From positions 1-20,537 of the forward strand of contig CAZVWJ010000046.1 of assembly GCA_964631325.1 (NCBI GenBank): 20,537 nt of DNA. The letters run 5' to 3'. Below, piece by piece: positions 1 through 7,778 of this stretch. Origin of the DNA: CAZVWJ01 sp964631325 (lineage in GTDB: Bacteria; T1Sed10-126). The notes under the pieces are model-generated. The model worked only from the letters and a program-made list of their open reading frames with translations. It was not told the origin of the DNA and ran no database searches. Made by a program: the position numbers and the translations under genes. The number at the start of each line of letters is the position of its first letter. The stretch's first letter is position 1.

Positions 1-251
1 TTTAAAGGGGATCTTTGTTTGAAATGGAAAAAATTAGGGGGGTGAAGTTAAGTTAAAAGACATAATGATTGCGAGTCGATATTCGATTGAAATTAATTTC
101 CGGATCACAAGGGGGGAGGCTGAGGGGGAGACTGCAAATGTTTCTAATTCAGATTGTGCGTAATTCAAAAATCTTAATAGCCTTTGTACATAATGAACAT
201 GTTTGCATTTGGTTGAAAAATGTTGTAAGTTGAAGCAAGTACATAAGGCTG
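1..251. other. AT-rich leader, no supported gene
   Basis: AT-rich DNA before the first recognisable gene. The first 45 bases are open in one frame and end in TGA, but this is too short to call the end of a gene. Loose promoter-like hexamers occur around 180-235, none with a convincing pair. Confidence 0.4.
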
Positions 252-509
252 GTGATTCAAGTGGGAGCTTTGCAAATTAGAAATTTGTCCGAGCCAGTTT
301 ACCAGAGAATTAAGGAACTTTCTGAACAAGAACACCGCAGTTTATCCAGCCAGGCGCTTGTATTATTGGAACAGGCGCTTTCTGGCAAAGAAGCTAAAAA
401 CCGAAAACGCCGGGAAACAATTGCTGAGTTAAAGCAGAGTGAGGAAAATTGGCCGGAGGAAAAGCTTCCTGGCCCCGAAAAACTTCTTGCCGAGGACAGG
501 CGGCGATGA
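252..509 (+). CDS. Orphan FitA/VapB-like ribbon-helix-helix antitoxin
   Basis: Small basic protein of 85 residues. Residues 7-44 match the ribbon-helix-helix DNA-binding domain of FitA/VapB antitoxins: a short beta strand (ALQIRNLSEPVYQRIKELSE), then two helices with the typical SLSSQALVLLEQAL pattern. Such antitoxins dimerise, bind their own operator, and use a disordered C-terminal tail to block a PIN-domain ribonuclease. The tail here is charged and Pro/Glu-rich (residues 65-85), as expected. The start is GTG; an AAGG at 245-248 lies very close to it, so GTG at 261 is an alternative start. The stop overlaps by ATGA with a toxin reading frame that ends after 12 codons, so the antitoxin has no partner here. 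The family assignment is secure; whether it is still used is unknown. Confidence 0.75.
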   Translation: MIQVGALQIRNLSEPVYQRIKELSEQEHRSLSSQALVLLEQALSGKEAKNRKRRETIAELKQSEENWPEEKLPGPEKLLAEDRRR

Positions 510-544
510 ATAATACAATCGTTTTAGATGTAAGTGGTGTGTAA
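506..544 (+). pseudogene. Truncated PIN-domain toxin (vapC/fitB stub)
   Basis: A reading frame starts with ATG inside the antitoxin stop (ATGA overlap), the usual coupling of antitoxin and PIN toxin. It reads MNNTIVLDVSGV and then meets TAA. The first residues are those of a PIN domain: hydrophobic beta 1 with the first catalytic Asp at residue 8 (VLDVS). Nothing after it resembles the rest of the roughly 130-residue family, and the galE ribosome-binding site follows within 35 bases. I read this as a toxin deleted to its first 12 codons. Confidence 0.6.
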
Positions 545-589
545 GGGGAGCTTGAACTATAAATTATCTGAAATAAAGGTGGATCAACA

Positions 590-1567
590 ATGATTGTCGT
601 GGTTGGTGGTGCCGGGTATGTCGGAGGAGCAGTTGTGGAAGGTCTTTTGCAGGCTGAGCGTGAGGTTTGCGTAATTGATGATTTTTCCACCGGACACCCG
701 GAGGCCCTGAAAGTCCTCTCCGCGGATATTCCAATTTACCGGGGTGACATGGCGGACACGGAGCTAATTCAGCAGGTGGCTGAATCTCACGAGGTAGAAG
801 TGGTAATGCATTTTGCCGCGCTGGCCCTGGTCGGTGAATCCATGGAACAGCCGGCAAGATACTGGGAACAGAATTTTATTAAGTCCAAGCATATGTTTGA
901 TGCCTGGCTCGAACACGGTGTTGACCAGTTTATCTTTTCCTCCACTGCCGCCACTTACGGTGAGCCAAAGACAATTCCGATTACCGAAGCCCATCCCACG
1001 GAACCGGTTAATCCCTACGGCCACTCAAAACGAGCCGTGGAATGGTATCTGGAAGATTTGCATGAAACCCATGGCGTGCAATCGGTTGCCCTGCGTTATT
1101 TCAACGCGGCCGGAGCCGGCGATCGGGTTGGCGAGGATCATACCCCGGAGACTCATCTTATTCCCTTAATCCTGGAGACGGCTGCCGGGGAGCGTGACCA
1201 CCTGGAAATTTACGGCACAGATTACGAGACGCGTGACGGCACCTGCCTGCGGGATTTTGTTCACGTAAAAGATCTTTTCCGGGGGCATCTGGCCGCCCTG
1301 GAGAAACTCGACGAGCTGGGCTGTGAACAGCTTAACCTGGGGACCGAGACCGGGAACACTGTCCGGGAAGTAATTGAGACGGCCCGTGATGTCACGGGCA
1401 GAGAAATATCCGCAAGCGAAGCGGACCGCCGGCCCGGCGACCCCGCTCGCCTCGTAGCTTCCAATAAAAAAGCCCGAGAGATGCTCAACTGGCAGCCCCG
1501 CCATGACCTGGAGCAGATAATTGCCGACGCCTGGCGCTGGAAACAGAACCATCCACAGGGTTATTAA
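590..1567 (+). CDS. galE: UDP-glucose 4-epimerase (GalE)
   Basis: A short-chain dehydrogenase-type epimerase that interconverts UDP-glucose and UDP-galactose (or the N-acetyl forms) in the cytoplasm using tightly bound NAD. At 325 residues it has normal family length. The NAD-binding GGAGYVGG lies at residues 6-13, the acidic end of beta 2 (IDDFSTG) at 29-35, the catalytic SST at 117-119 and the Tyr143-Lys147 pair in NPYGHSK. RYFNAAGA near 170 and the LRDFVHVKDL segment near 220 are typical of GalE rather than other extended SDRs. A good ribosome site (AAAGGTGG, 575-582) supports the ATG start. It is more GC-rich than the downstream glycan genes and probably supplies galactose-type donors to the glycosyltransferases in this window. 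The galE-type call is strong; the UDP-GlcNAc versus UDP-Glc preference cannot be read from sequence. Confidence 0.93.
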   Translation: MIVVVGGAGYVGGAVVEGLLQAEREVCVIDDFSTGHPEALKVLSADIPIYRGDMADTELIQQVAESHEVEVVMHFAALALVGESMEQPARYWEQNFIKSKHMFDAWLEHGVDQFIFSSTAATYGEPKTIPITEAHPTEPVNPYGHSKRAVEWYLEDLHETHGVQSVALRYFNAAGAGDRVGEDHTPETHLIPLILETAAGERDHLEIYGTDYETRDGTCLRDFVHVKDLFRGHLAALEKLDELGCEQLNLGTETGNTVREVIETARDVTGREISASEADRRPGDPARLVASNKKAREMLNWQPRHDLEQIIADAWRWKQNHPQGY

Positions 1568-1794
1568 GTTTTTTTTATTCCCAATCGATTTTCAAAATGG
1601 GCAAAGCCCAATGTGTTATACTTATTACACTAAACTTTTGCACTTATATGCCAATTTGTTTTCCCTGGATAGGGGCTAACCCCCTATTCGGCGAAAAGCG
1701 TAAAACGAAAAAGCTTAGTATTACAAAACAGAAATGGAAAATTTCGATATCCGGAGCCAAAAATATTGGGGATGTTTTCGGGGATTGATCAGGT

Positions 1795-2235
1795 ATGAGT
1801 TCCTCCGTAAAAACAGAACTCTATGAGAACAAAAAATATCGCCAGGCCAGGCAAGTTTTTGAGAATTATCCAGTTGAGGTAGTATACTTATTTGGCTCCA
1901 GAACTGACCCCGCTCGAGTTTATGCCGGGAGTGACTATGATTTTGCCGTTCTTTTCGCGCCGGAAACTCCGGAGGCTAACAGAAACATTTTGCGCGGAGA
2001 AATGATGGATAAACTCTTTGGAATATTTGGTCGGGACAACGCTGAAGTAATAGACCTGAATGAAGTACCACTTGCCCTGCAATTTGAAGTTATTCAGGCC
2101 TGTCAGGTTATGCTCTGTGAAAATGAAGAACGAAGAATTGAGTTTGAGATCCAGGTGGCGCGAAGGTATCAGGATCAAACTCCCTTTTTTCGACGTGAAT
2201 CTTATCGGAGTCTAGTGGAGGAGAAGTCGAAATGA
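1795..2235 (+). CDS. mntA: MntA-like nucleotidyltransferase antitoxin
   Basis: A minimal nucleotidyltransferase (Pol beta fold) of 146 residues. The active-site motif is visible: Gly34-Ser35 in LFGSRT, then Asp47 and Asp49 in GSDYDF, and a third acidic residue, Asp87, in EVIDLNEVPLALQFEVI, all typical of the MntA family. In type VII toxin-antitoxin systems MntA inactivates its HEPN partner HepT by adding AMP to a tyrosine next to the HEPN active site. The spacing between GS and DxD is 11 residues, one more than the usual 10. The gene overlaps the HEPN gene by ATGA, so the two are translationally coupled. The ribosome site is weak: AGG sits almost against the ATG. Confidence 0.85.
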   Translation: MSSSVKTELYENKKYRQARQVFENYPVEVVYLFGSRTDPARVYAGSDYDFAVLFAPETPEANRNILRGEMMDKLFGIFGRDNAEVIDLNEVPLALQFEVIQACQVMLCENEERRIEFEIQVARRYQDQTPFFRRESYRSLVEEKSK

Positions 2236-2651
2236 CACCAGCGGCTCGAAATAAATTACAGCAGCTTCGGGAAGAAATAGAATTTTTAGAAACAAAAAGT
2301 TCAGATATTCAGGTTGACGAAGAGCTTTCACGCCGTGAACCGGGTTACACAATCCAGAAAAGTTTTGAAGTAGCAATTGAATCTGCGCTTGATATAGGCC
2401 GACGAATCCTTGCGGAAAACACTATCCCTCAACCGGAGGAAAACAGGGAAGTTTTTAGCAAGCTTGCTGAAAATAATTTAATAAGCCCGGATAACCTTGA
2501 AAATTACCAGAAAATGGCTTCTTTTCGAAATGTACTCGTCCACGAATATATAAAAATTGATTCCTCCGAAGTATTCAAAGCGCTTCGTAACCTGGAGGAT
2601 TTAAAAAATCTTGCGAAAGAACTCAGTAAAGCAATGGAGAAAAGTAGTTAA
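2232..2651 (+). CDS. hepT: HepT-like HEPN ribonuclease toxin (DUF86)
   Basis: An all-helical HEPN protein of 139 residues. The catalytic RX4HXY motif is intact: Arg99, His104 and Tyr106 in ASFRNVLVHEYIKID. In characterised MntA-HepT pairs this motif cleaves RNA, and the tyrosine is the residue adenylylated by the antitoxin. A helix containing YTIQKSFEVAIESALDIGRRIL (39-60) is characteristic of DUF86. The start overlaps the mntA stop (ATGA). With both active sites intact the pair looks functional. It lies between galE and the sulfatase-fold gene on the same strand, but nothing ties it to glycan synthesis. Confidence 0.88.
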   Translation: MTPAARNKLQQLREEIEFLETKSSDIQVDEELSRREPGYTIQKSFEVAIESALDIGRRILAENTIPQPEENREVFSKLAENNLISPDNLENYQKMASFRNVLVHEYIKIDSSEVFKALRNLEDLKNLAKELSKAMEKSS

Positions 2652-2683
2652 AATCTTGCCCGTTTCAGGTAGAGGTTTTATTG

Positions 2684-4516
2684 ATGTTTTTCAATTATTT
2701 TAAACGTTTTTACGCCGAAGTGTTATATTTCCTTCCCGTTGCTTTCTGTCTTGGTTTTGTCGAAGGGCTTATGATTGCCAGCGATCGCTTGGTTGGACTG
2801 GGTGGCTGGTATTTGATAGGGATAAACCTGGGACTTATTTATCTTGTCGCTTTTGGTCTGCCTGTTCTGCTGGCGGCTTGCTTTTTTAGTAAACAAACCC
2901 GCAACCAAATATTCTGGTCTTTTAGTGCTTTCATGTGCGTCTTGATGGCGGCCCGCATCTACCGAATATTTTACGGTAAATTGATTGATCTTCCGGTGAA
3001 AATCTTTGGTCTTCTCGCTCTGACGGCTTTAGTCGGCGGGGCATTTATTAAGACCCGAAAAAAATGGTGGCTGGTCTTCACTCCGTTTCTCCTGGTTGCT
3101 CTTTATTTCGCCGGTTCCATCTACCTGGCTTCTCCACGGCCCACACTCCGGGTGAAGAAGCCCCAGGCCAGGCCAAATATTGTCTGGATAACCGCCGACG
3201 CCCTCCGTTCGGATCATCTAAAACAATACGGCGGCAAGGAAACTGTTTTCAGCGCTTTTGACCGCTGGCAGGAAGATTTCATAAAGTTCTCCAACAGTTA
3301 TTCCACCTGTTCCTGGACTGCCCCTTCCGTCGCCAGCATGCTGACTTCCCTCTATCCGCTTCAACATGGAAAATCCAAGGGCTCGCTTATGAACCATAAT
3401 ATAGTTACCCTGCCCCAGGTGCTCAAGAAACTTAATTATTCCACCTACGCGGTCAGCAATCAGCCGCTGGTTAGTCCGGGCTGGGGTTTTGGCAAGGGGT
3501 TCGACTTTTTTTACGCTACCTCCACCGTATTTATGGAATCTACTCTTGTCGATATCTTGAACGAATTCTGGCTTGAGGAAAATATGGTAAGTTACCTTGG
3601 CAAACTGGATTTTCTCTACCGCCGGTTCAAGCCCACTCACCAATCTCCACGCGGCCTGTTAAATACTTATAATACAATCATGAAACAAAAGCTAAAAAAT
3701 CCTTTTTTCCTCTACCTGTACTTTTTCGACCCTCATGCTCCCTATAACCCCGAGGAAAAATGGTATCCCGCCGGCACGGAGGATCTAAAAACAACGGAGT
3801 ATTTTAACCAGAAGGAGGATAAGAAACCGGAAGGTGTTCCCTCGGAAACAGTATTAAAGGAAATTAAACGTCGCTACGACGGGGAGATAAACGATGTTGC
3901 TGATAAAATTGATAAAATCCTGGCAGATTTAAAACAGCGTGGTCTCTACCGGGAAAGTATAATCATTTTCACTTCCGATCACGGAGAAAAATTTTACGAT
4001 CACGGAGGATGGCTGCACGGGGGAAAACTCTACCAGGAAGTGACCCGAGTTCCCCTGTTTATAAAACTACCCGGTAATAAGTTGGGAAACGAAGTTGCAA
4101 AAGAACCAGTGGACAACGTTGATATTTTCCCGACTATTTTAAACGTATTGAATACTGAAATTCAGCTTGATTACTCAATAAGTGGAGAATCTCTTCTCAA
4201 AAATGGGCAAATAAAGGAGGATTTTTCGCCACCAGTGTCGGAGAGAATTTCCGCCGGCTCCCCCGGCTTTCATGTCTCGCTGGTTCAAAATGAGAAGAAG
4301 GTATTTTTTCATAACCAGCCTGATACTCCGGAATATGAAGCTTACCAATTACTTGGACCCCAAAATATGAGTTGGAAGGAGTTGGACAAGGTACCGGAAA
4401 GGTCCGCCGAAAAATTAAACGAAATTTCAATTAACCACCAAAAATTTGAATACTCCCCCGAATCAATTGGTTTTTCCCAGCGCCAGAAATTAAAAGCACT
4501 GGGCTATATAGAATAA
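2684..4516 (+). CDS. Membrane-anchored sulfatase-fold (alkaline phosphatase superfamily) transferase
   Basis: A 610-residue inner-membrane protein. Four or five hydrophobic segments fill residues 10-150, followed by an extracytoplasmic sulfatase-type domain. Domain markers are PNIVWITADALRSDHL (164-179, first metal Asp), SWTAPSVASMLTSLYP (210-225) and FTSDHGE (429-435). The position that is Cys (converted to formylglycine) in CxPSR sulfatases is Thr212, as in LtaS and phosphoethanolamine transferases, so a classical sulfatase is unlikely. FFDPHAPY (about 348-355) and the terminal QRQKLKALGYIE are common in this superfamily. A likely role is adding phosphoglycerol, phosphoethanolamine or a similar group to LPS or another surface glycan. 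ATG at 2684 is chosen over the adjacent TTG at 2681 because it is better spaced from AGAGG. The substrate is unknown. Confidence 0.8.
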   Translation: MFFNYFKRFYAEVLYFLPVAFCLGFVEGLMIASDRLVGLGGWYLIGINLGLIYLVAFGLPVLLAACFFSKQTRNQIFWSFSAFMCVLMAARIYRIFYGKLIDLPVKIFGLLALTALVGGAFIKTRKKWWLVFTPFLLVALYFAGSIYLASPRPTLRVKKPQARPNIVWITADALRSDHLKQYGGKETVFSAFDRWQEDFIKFSNSYSTCSWTAPSVASMLTSLYPLQHGKSKGSLMNHNIVTLPQVLKKLNYSTYAVSNQPLVSPGWGFGKGFDFFYATSTVFMESTLVDILNEFWLEENMVSYLGKLDFLYRRFKPTHQSPRGLLNTYNTIMKQKLKNPFFLYLYFFDPHAPYNPEEKWYPAGTEDLKTTEYFNQKEDKKPEGVPSETVLKEIKRRYDGEINDVADKIDKILADLKQRGLYRESIIIFTSDHGEKFYDHGGWLHGGKLYQEVTRVPLFIKLPGNKLGNEVAKEPVDNVDIFPTILNVLNTEIQLDYSISGESLLKNGQIKEDFSPPVSERISAGSPGFHVSLVQNEKKVFFHNQPDTPEYEAYQLLGPQNMSWKELDKVPERSAEKLNEISINHQKFEYSPESIGFSQRQKLKALGYIE

Positions 4517-4605
4517 TTTTTTAGATTATTTAGGGGAGAGTTAATTTAGAATTTACCGGAGCTTACTAAAAAGTTTTCTTATCAATTTAATTATAGACAA
4601 CAATT

Positions 4606-5355
4606 CTATAACTCATATTCATATTCTTTCATTTTTTCTCCGCAAATTTTTTCAAACTGTTCCTTCCAGAGATTGGGCCAATGTTCCCACTCGGGAATGA
4701 ATTGACCTTGAGTCGAGTGAGTTTTGCGTTTGAAAGCTTTTTGGATTTTGTAATGTTCAAGTTTTACATTGAATATATCATCAAGTAGTTTCAAGAGAGG
4801 CTTGTGTGGAGATTTGAATAAGTCTTCAAAAAAAACAGTGAACTCAGGCTTATTCTGTTCAATAACTTCATTGACTCGGAGCCAAAACCAGGCTGTTTTT
4901 TCTACGGGATTCATATTTTCCCATTGTTTTTGGTAGGGATCTTTCGCAAAATCATTAGGTGATAATTGTGATTTTTTTCCTCCATGAGGATCTTTGGCGT
5001 AGCGTTTAAAACTGTTCATAAATGATTTCACAACTTCTCTACCATCTCGGATGATATGAATAATTTGAGGATTGTCAAAAGTTTTTCGAATCAGAGGTAA
5101 ACAACCGTATAAAGAACTGTTTGCTTCCACGTAATATTTACAACCAGAGTAATATATTTGAAATTTGCGCGGCAAAGAAAAATAAATTTTTTCAAATAAA
5201 TTGGGTGGTCGTAAAACTAGCTCAGTGCTGCGTCTTTTGAAAGAAGGATTTGGTTCCCAAACGCTTAAAGTATTGGTTAAGTTTTCTTCAAAAAAGGACT
5301 GTAAAAAATGAGTCCCGGTCCGCCCAGTGGAGACAAAAAAGATTGATTTTTCCAT
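4606..5355 (-). CDS. Sulfotransferase-like protein 1
   Basis: A cytoplasmic PAPS-type sulfotransferase fold of 249 residues. The 5'-phosphosulfate loop is FVSTGRTGTHFL (7-18). The 3'-phosphate motif is IIHIIRDGREVVKS (98-111), with Arg103 and Ser111 in the expected places. These two motifs define the family, which moves sulfate from PAPS to a hydroxyl or amine; with glycosyltransferases around it, a sugar acceptor is most likely. It is clearly paralogous to the gene at 6558-7361: both share a YVEAN segment before the 3'-phosphate motif and an M(N/T)P(V/F)E(K/R) segment after it. It converges with the sulfatase-fold gene. Ribosome site GTGGAG lies about 11 bases before the ATG. The AT-rich codon use contrasts with galE and the kds genes. 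Confidence 0.8.
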   Translation of the reverse strand: MEKSIFFVSTGRTGTHFLQSFFEENLTNTLSVWEPNPSFKRRSTELVLRPPNLFEKIYFSLPRKFQIYYSGCKYYVEANSSLYGCLPLIRKTFDNPQIIHIIRDGREVVKSFMNSFKRYAKDPHGGKKSQLSPNDFAKDPYQKQWENMNPVEKTAWFWLRVNEVIEQNKPEFTVFFEDLFKSPHKPLLKLLDDIFNVKLEHYKIQKAFKRKTHSTQGQFIPEWEHWPNLWKEQFEKICGEKMKEYEYEL

Positions 5356-5456
5356 ATTTAGTAAAACTCCACTTCTATGTTTTTCAGTGTTCGTAAGCCT
5401 GTAGAAATTTTGGCTAGATTTATTTTTTTGTTTTTAATGTAGCATGACTTAAAAAA

Positions 5457-6311
5457 TTATATTTCAAAAAAATAGTTCAAGAAATTGATCATCCACTGTT
5501 GAGGTTGATTAAAATCAGTTTTAGTTTCCTTTAGACGGGCCGGAGAAGGTTTTTTTATTGATTTTTTTGATTTATAAGCCTCAATATGTCCCCGTAGATG
5601 ATGAGCCGTTTTTTGGGGTGGCTCAAAAGGGTCCTCAAAAGAAAGATTAAGTAAACGATAAATCTGTTGTAAATTATGCTGGGGCTGATAAACTAAATTT
5701 TCGAAATATATTTTTAAATAATTTTTATGGTTTCTGAAAAATAGGTTAAGAAGCCAATTTTTTCTGAAATATTTCAAAAGTGCTGAATGCCAAAAATTGT
5801 AGTTTCTTTTCAACCGAGAGGCTAATTGATTTTTAGGTTTTTTGATTAGGTGAAGTATATAAAGCTCCTCTTCTTTAAGAATTCGAGATAGGGGTAAAAG
5901 TCGCCAGAGACTTTTGGAACTGTCAAGAATTATTTCTGAGTTTACCTTTTCAGAAATTTTTTTATATAGATACTTATTGCGCTCTCGGAACAATTCTTTT
6001 CCTCCAGGTGGATAAAAATTTAGACAAGCTTTAATCCATTCCAGTCTTCTGTCCTTTGAAAGCCTCGAGATGGTTTCGGGTCGATATCCTTTTTGATCCA
6101 AGCTGTCAAATATTTCTGTCCAGAAATCACACTTATATTTTTCGGGGGCGTTAGCTTCCCAGAGACAAGAACAGCTGTGTTGTTTGGATCCATACTCCTC
6201 GTGCAGGTTTATCATTTCTCCGGCGGCAAAAATCTGTGAATGCTGATTGAGTATCCGGCTTAACAGAGTAGAACCCGTGTGAGCAAGACCAGCTATGTAT
6301 AGTATTTTCAT
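5457..6311 (-). CDS. Sulfotransferase-like protein 2 (divergent 3'-phosphate motif)
   Basis: A 284-residue protein with a sulfotransferase P-loop at its N terminus, MKILYIAGLAHTGSTLLSRI (GLAHTGSTLL at 8-17), followed by the family's usual NQHSQIFAAGEM. DSSKSLWRLLPL (130-141) matches the DSSKS element of the Sulfotransfer_3-type subfamily, different from its two neighbours. The 3'-phosphate motif, normally HLVRDPR, reads HLIKKPKNQLAS (154-165), replacing the conserved Arg-Asp-Pro-Arg by Lys-Lys-Pro-Lys. Lys could still hold the PAPS 3'-phosphate, so activity is plausible but not assured. A Cys-rich stretch (HSCSCL, 45-50, and C61) may be structural. The role is inferred to be sulfation of a glycan made by this locus. 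No good ribosome site precedes the ATG. Confidence 0.68.
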   Translation of the reverse strand: MKILYIAGLAHTGSTLLSRILNQHSQIFAAGEMINLHEEYGSKQHSCSCLWEANAPEKYKCDFWTEIFDSLDQKGYRPETISRLSKDRRLEWIKACLNFYPPGGKELFRERNKYLYKKISEKVNSEIILDSSKSLWRLLPLSRILKEEELYILHLIKKPKNQLASRLKRNYNFWHSALLKYFRKNWLLNLFFRNHKNYLKIYFENLVYQPQHNLQQIYRLLNLSFEDPFEPPQKTAHHLRGHIEAYKSKKSIKKPSPARLKETKTDFNQPQQWMINFLNYFFEI

Positions 6312-6495
6312 AACGGGTTATTATAAATAACGAGGGTAATATAATTTTGCATTCAAAAAAACCTCAAGATTATAAAAAATTAGAAATTATATGCGATCGA
6401 GAAGATAAGAATATATCCTACAAACATCAGGTTTTCAGTCGATTAAAAATATTTCTTTGTTTTTATAATATAAAAATTAAATTTATCTTAGCTTA

Positions 6496-6516
6496 AAATA
6501 GCCGGAATAGCTATTT
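6496..6516 (-). terminator. Small hairpin downstream of sulfotransferase 3
   Basis: A 7-bp stem (AAATAGC/GCTATTT) with a 7-base loop lies about 40 bases beyond the stop of the minus-strand gene at 6558. It is followed by only a short T-containing run, so it is at best a weak terminator. Confidence 0.3.
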
Positions 6517-6557
6517 ATTTAACGGCTTAATTTCACACTGCAATCCCAAGAGATTAA

Positions 6558-7361
6558 TCAATTAGCTTCTTGATATTCCGCCATACAGTCATTGATTTTA
6601 GGTTGATATATTTTGTTGAAGTCTTCAACGGAGTCCAGAATTTGTTTTTTCCATTCTTCCTTCCAATCGGGGAAAGGGGGAAGTATATGAAATTTAGTGG
6701 GACGATTTTTAGAAGAAAATAATTCTAAAAAGTCAGGAAGATCTAACTTCGGTTTTATAAAACGCAAAAGACATTTAAAGCCAGTGTGATCGTTTTTGAA
6801 GATATCTTTAAATTTTAAAATAAGTTCAGGTTCATGGGATAAAATCATTTCATTCTGTCGACGCCAGCTCCAGCTCGCTCGTTCAAACGGGGTCATTTGA
6901 AACCACTCAGAACGTTCCATTTCTCCGGTATAATAGGGGTTTAAGTCATCAAGCAAAGCATTGTCCAGAAACCACCCTCGATCAATAGCAGAACGGATAT
7001 AGGTTCTTGGATCTCTAACTACTTGAATAATTTTAGCCTCAGGAAAAGCTGTTTTTACAATTTCTATAATTCGAGTGAGACAACAATTAGCTTCTACGTA
7101 AATTTTGGAATCACTGGAGGGCATGAGTCTTTTACGAGTCCACTTGAATTTTAAATAATAATAATGGTAGAAAGGAAAATAGTTTCTTAACCTGCCATTT
7201 CTAAAAGTATTGTTTTTCCAGCGGATATAGCGGGAGCCTTCTTTGCCCATATCTGGACTGGGTTCTTGGTAAGAAGTAATAGCGGAAAAGGTGTTAAGGG
7301 CGTTTCCAAAAAAATGAGTTCCGGTTAAACCGGTAGATACAATAAAATATTTTTCTACCAT
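6558..7361 (-). CDS. Sulfotransferase-like protein 3
   Basis: A PAPS-type sulfotransferase of 267 residues from the chosen start. The 5'-phosphosulfate loop is FIVSTGLTGTHFF (6-18), with Leu12 where paralogue 1 has Arg. The 3'-phosphate motif is IIQVVRDPRTYIRS (111-124), with canonical RDPR and Ser124. It shares with the gene at 4606-5355 the KIYVEAN and MTPFERASWSW blocks, so the two come from a common duplication. The start is set at ATG 7361 rather than GTG 7370 because GGTGA, which contains that GTG, makes a well-spaced ribosome site for the ATG, and because this start aligns with paralogue 1. Wide AT-rich gaps on both sides suggest separate transcription. The acceptor is unknown; a surface glycan is inferred. 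Confidence 0.8.
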   Translation of the reverse strand: MVEKYFIVSTGLTGTHFFGNALNTFSAITSYQEPSPDMGKEGSRYIRWKNNTFRNGRLRNYFPFYHYYYLKFKWTRKRLMPSSDSKIYVEANCCLTRIIEIVKTAFPEAKIIQVVRDPRTYIRSAIDRGWFLDNALLDDLNPYYTGEMERSEWFQMTPFERASWSWRRQNEMILSHEPELILKFKDIFKNDHTGFKCLLRFIKPKLDLPDFLELFSSKNRPTKFHILPPFPDWKEEWKKQILDSVEDFNKIYQPKINDCMAEYQEAN

Positions 7362-7591
7362 GTATTTCACCGATTCAAGTGATGTTAGTATCGTTCAAGT
7401 ATCATTCTTGAAATTAAAATAATTTACATACCTAAATCAATGGCGAGTGTAAGCTTATATATTCAGAAAGTAATTATAAACTGAAACAATGATTTATTGT
7501 GGTTCTGAAATATATTGTTGAGTTTAGCCCGAAAAAATGGAAATATAAATTTAAAATTTGTGGCTGTTTATAGTGATTTCATCAGATTGCG

Positions 7592-7716
7592 AATTATGCC
7601 TCCTGTTAAACTGATTTTGACATTTTCAAGCCCCGTTGGGCTGGGCGGTTTTGAAAATGTAACCCTCAGAGCAGTCAGAATGGCTGCAAGGATGAGCTTT
7701 ACAGGGAGGTATAATT
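7592..7716. repeat. 125-bp palindromic element with nested hairpins
   Basis: The ends form an imperfect inverted repeat of about 19 bases: AATTATGCCTCCTGTTAAA on the left, and on the right a sequence whose reverse complement is AATTATACCTCCCTGTAAA. Inside, ACATTTTCAA (7620-7629) pairs perfectly with TTGAAAATGT (7651-7660) around a GC-rich core that can itself fold as GCCC/GGGC. The element is more GC-rich than its surroundings. No target-site duplication is visible. It could be a miniature inverted-repeat element or a structured RNA; I cannot name a family. Confidence 0.6.
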
Positions 7717-7778
7717 AACATTTGCCAGGACGCTAAACAATTACACAAAAATTTTAAGCCAAATATTCACGAATAAAT

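Noticed and set aside
1..45. C-terminal fragment of an upstream gene
   Set aside because: Only 14 codons, with no recognisable pattern.
1669..1687. Hairpin ATAGGGG/CCCCTAT after galE as a terminator
   Set aside because: The stem is perfect, but no T-run follows on either strand.
1597..1788. 63-codon open frame between galE and mntA
   Set aside because: It is in frame with mntA two codons upstream, but has no ribosome site, an odd composition and no family resemblance. It probably arises by chance.
2684..4516. Calling this gene a sulfatase
   Set aside because: The FGly position is Thr, not Cys or Ser in CxPSR, and the membrane topology matches LtaS/phosphoethanolamine transferase-type proteins.
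7592..7716. Integron attC site, suggested by GTTAAAC near 7605
   Set aside because: No matching opposite core site, and the terminal inverted repeats do not follow attC structure.
7515..7718. 67-codon plus-strand frame in the gap before the GT4 gene
   Set aside because: It runs through the 125-bp palindrome, and the opposite strand gives a partly similar peptide for the same reason, so it reflects the repeat rather than a gene.
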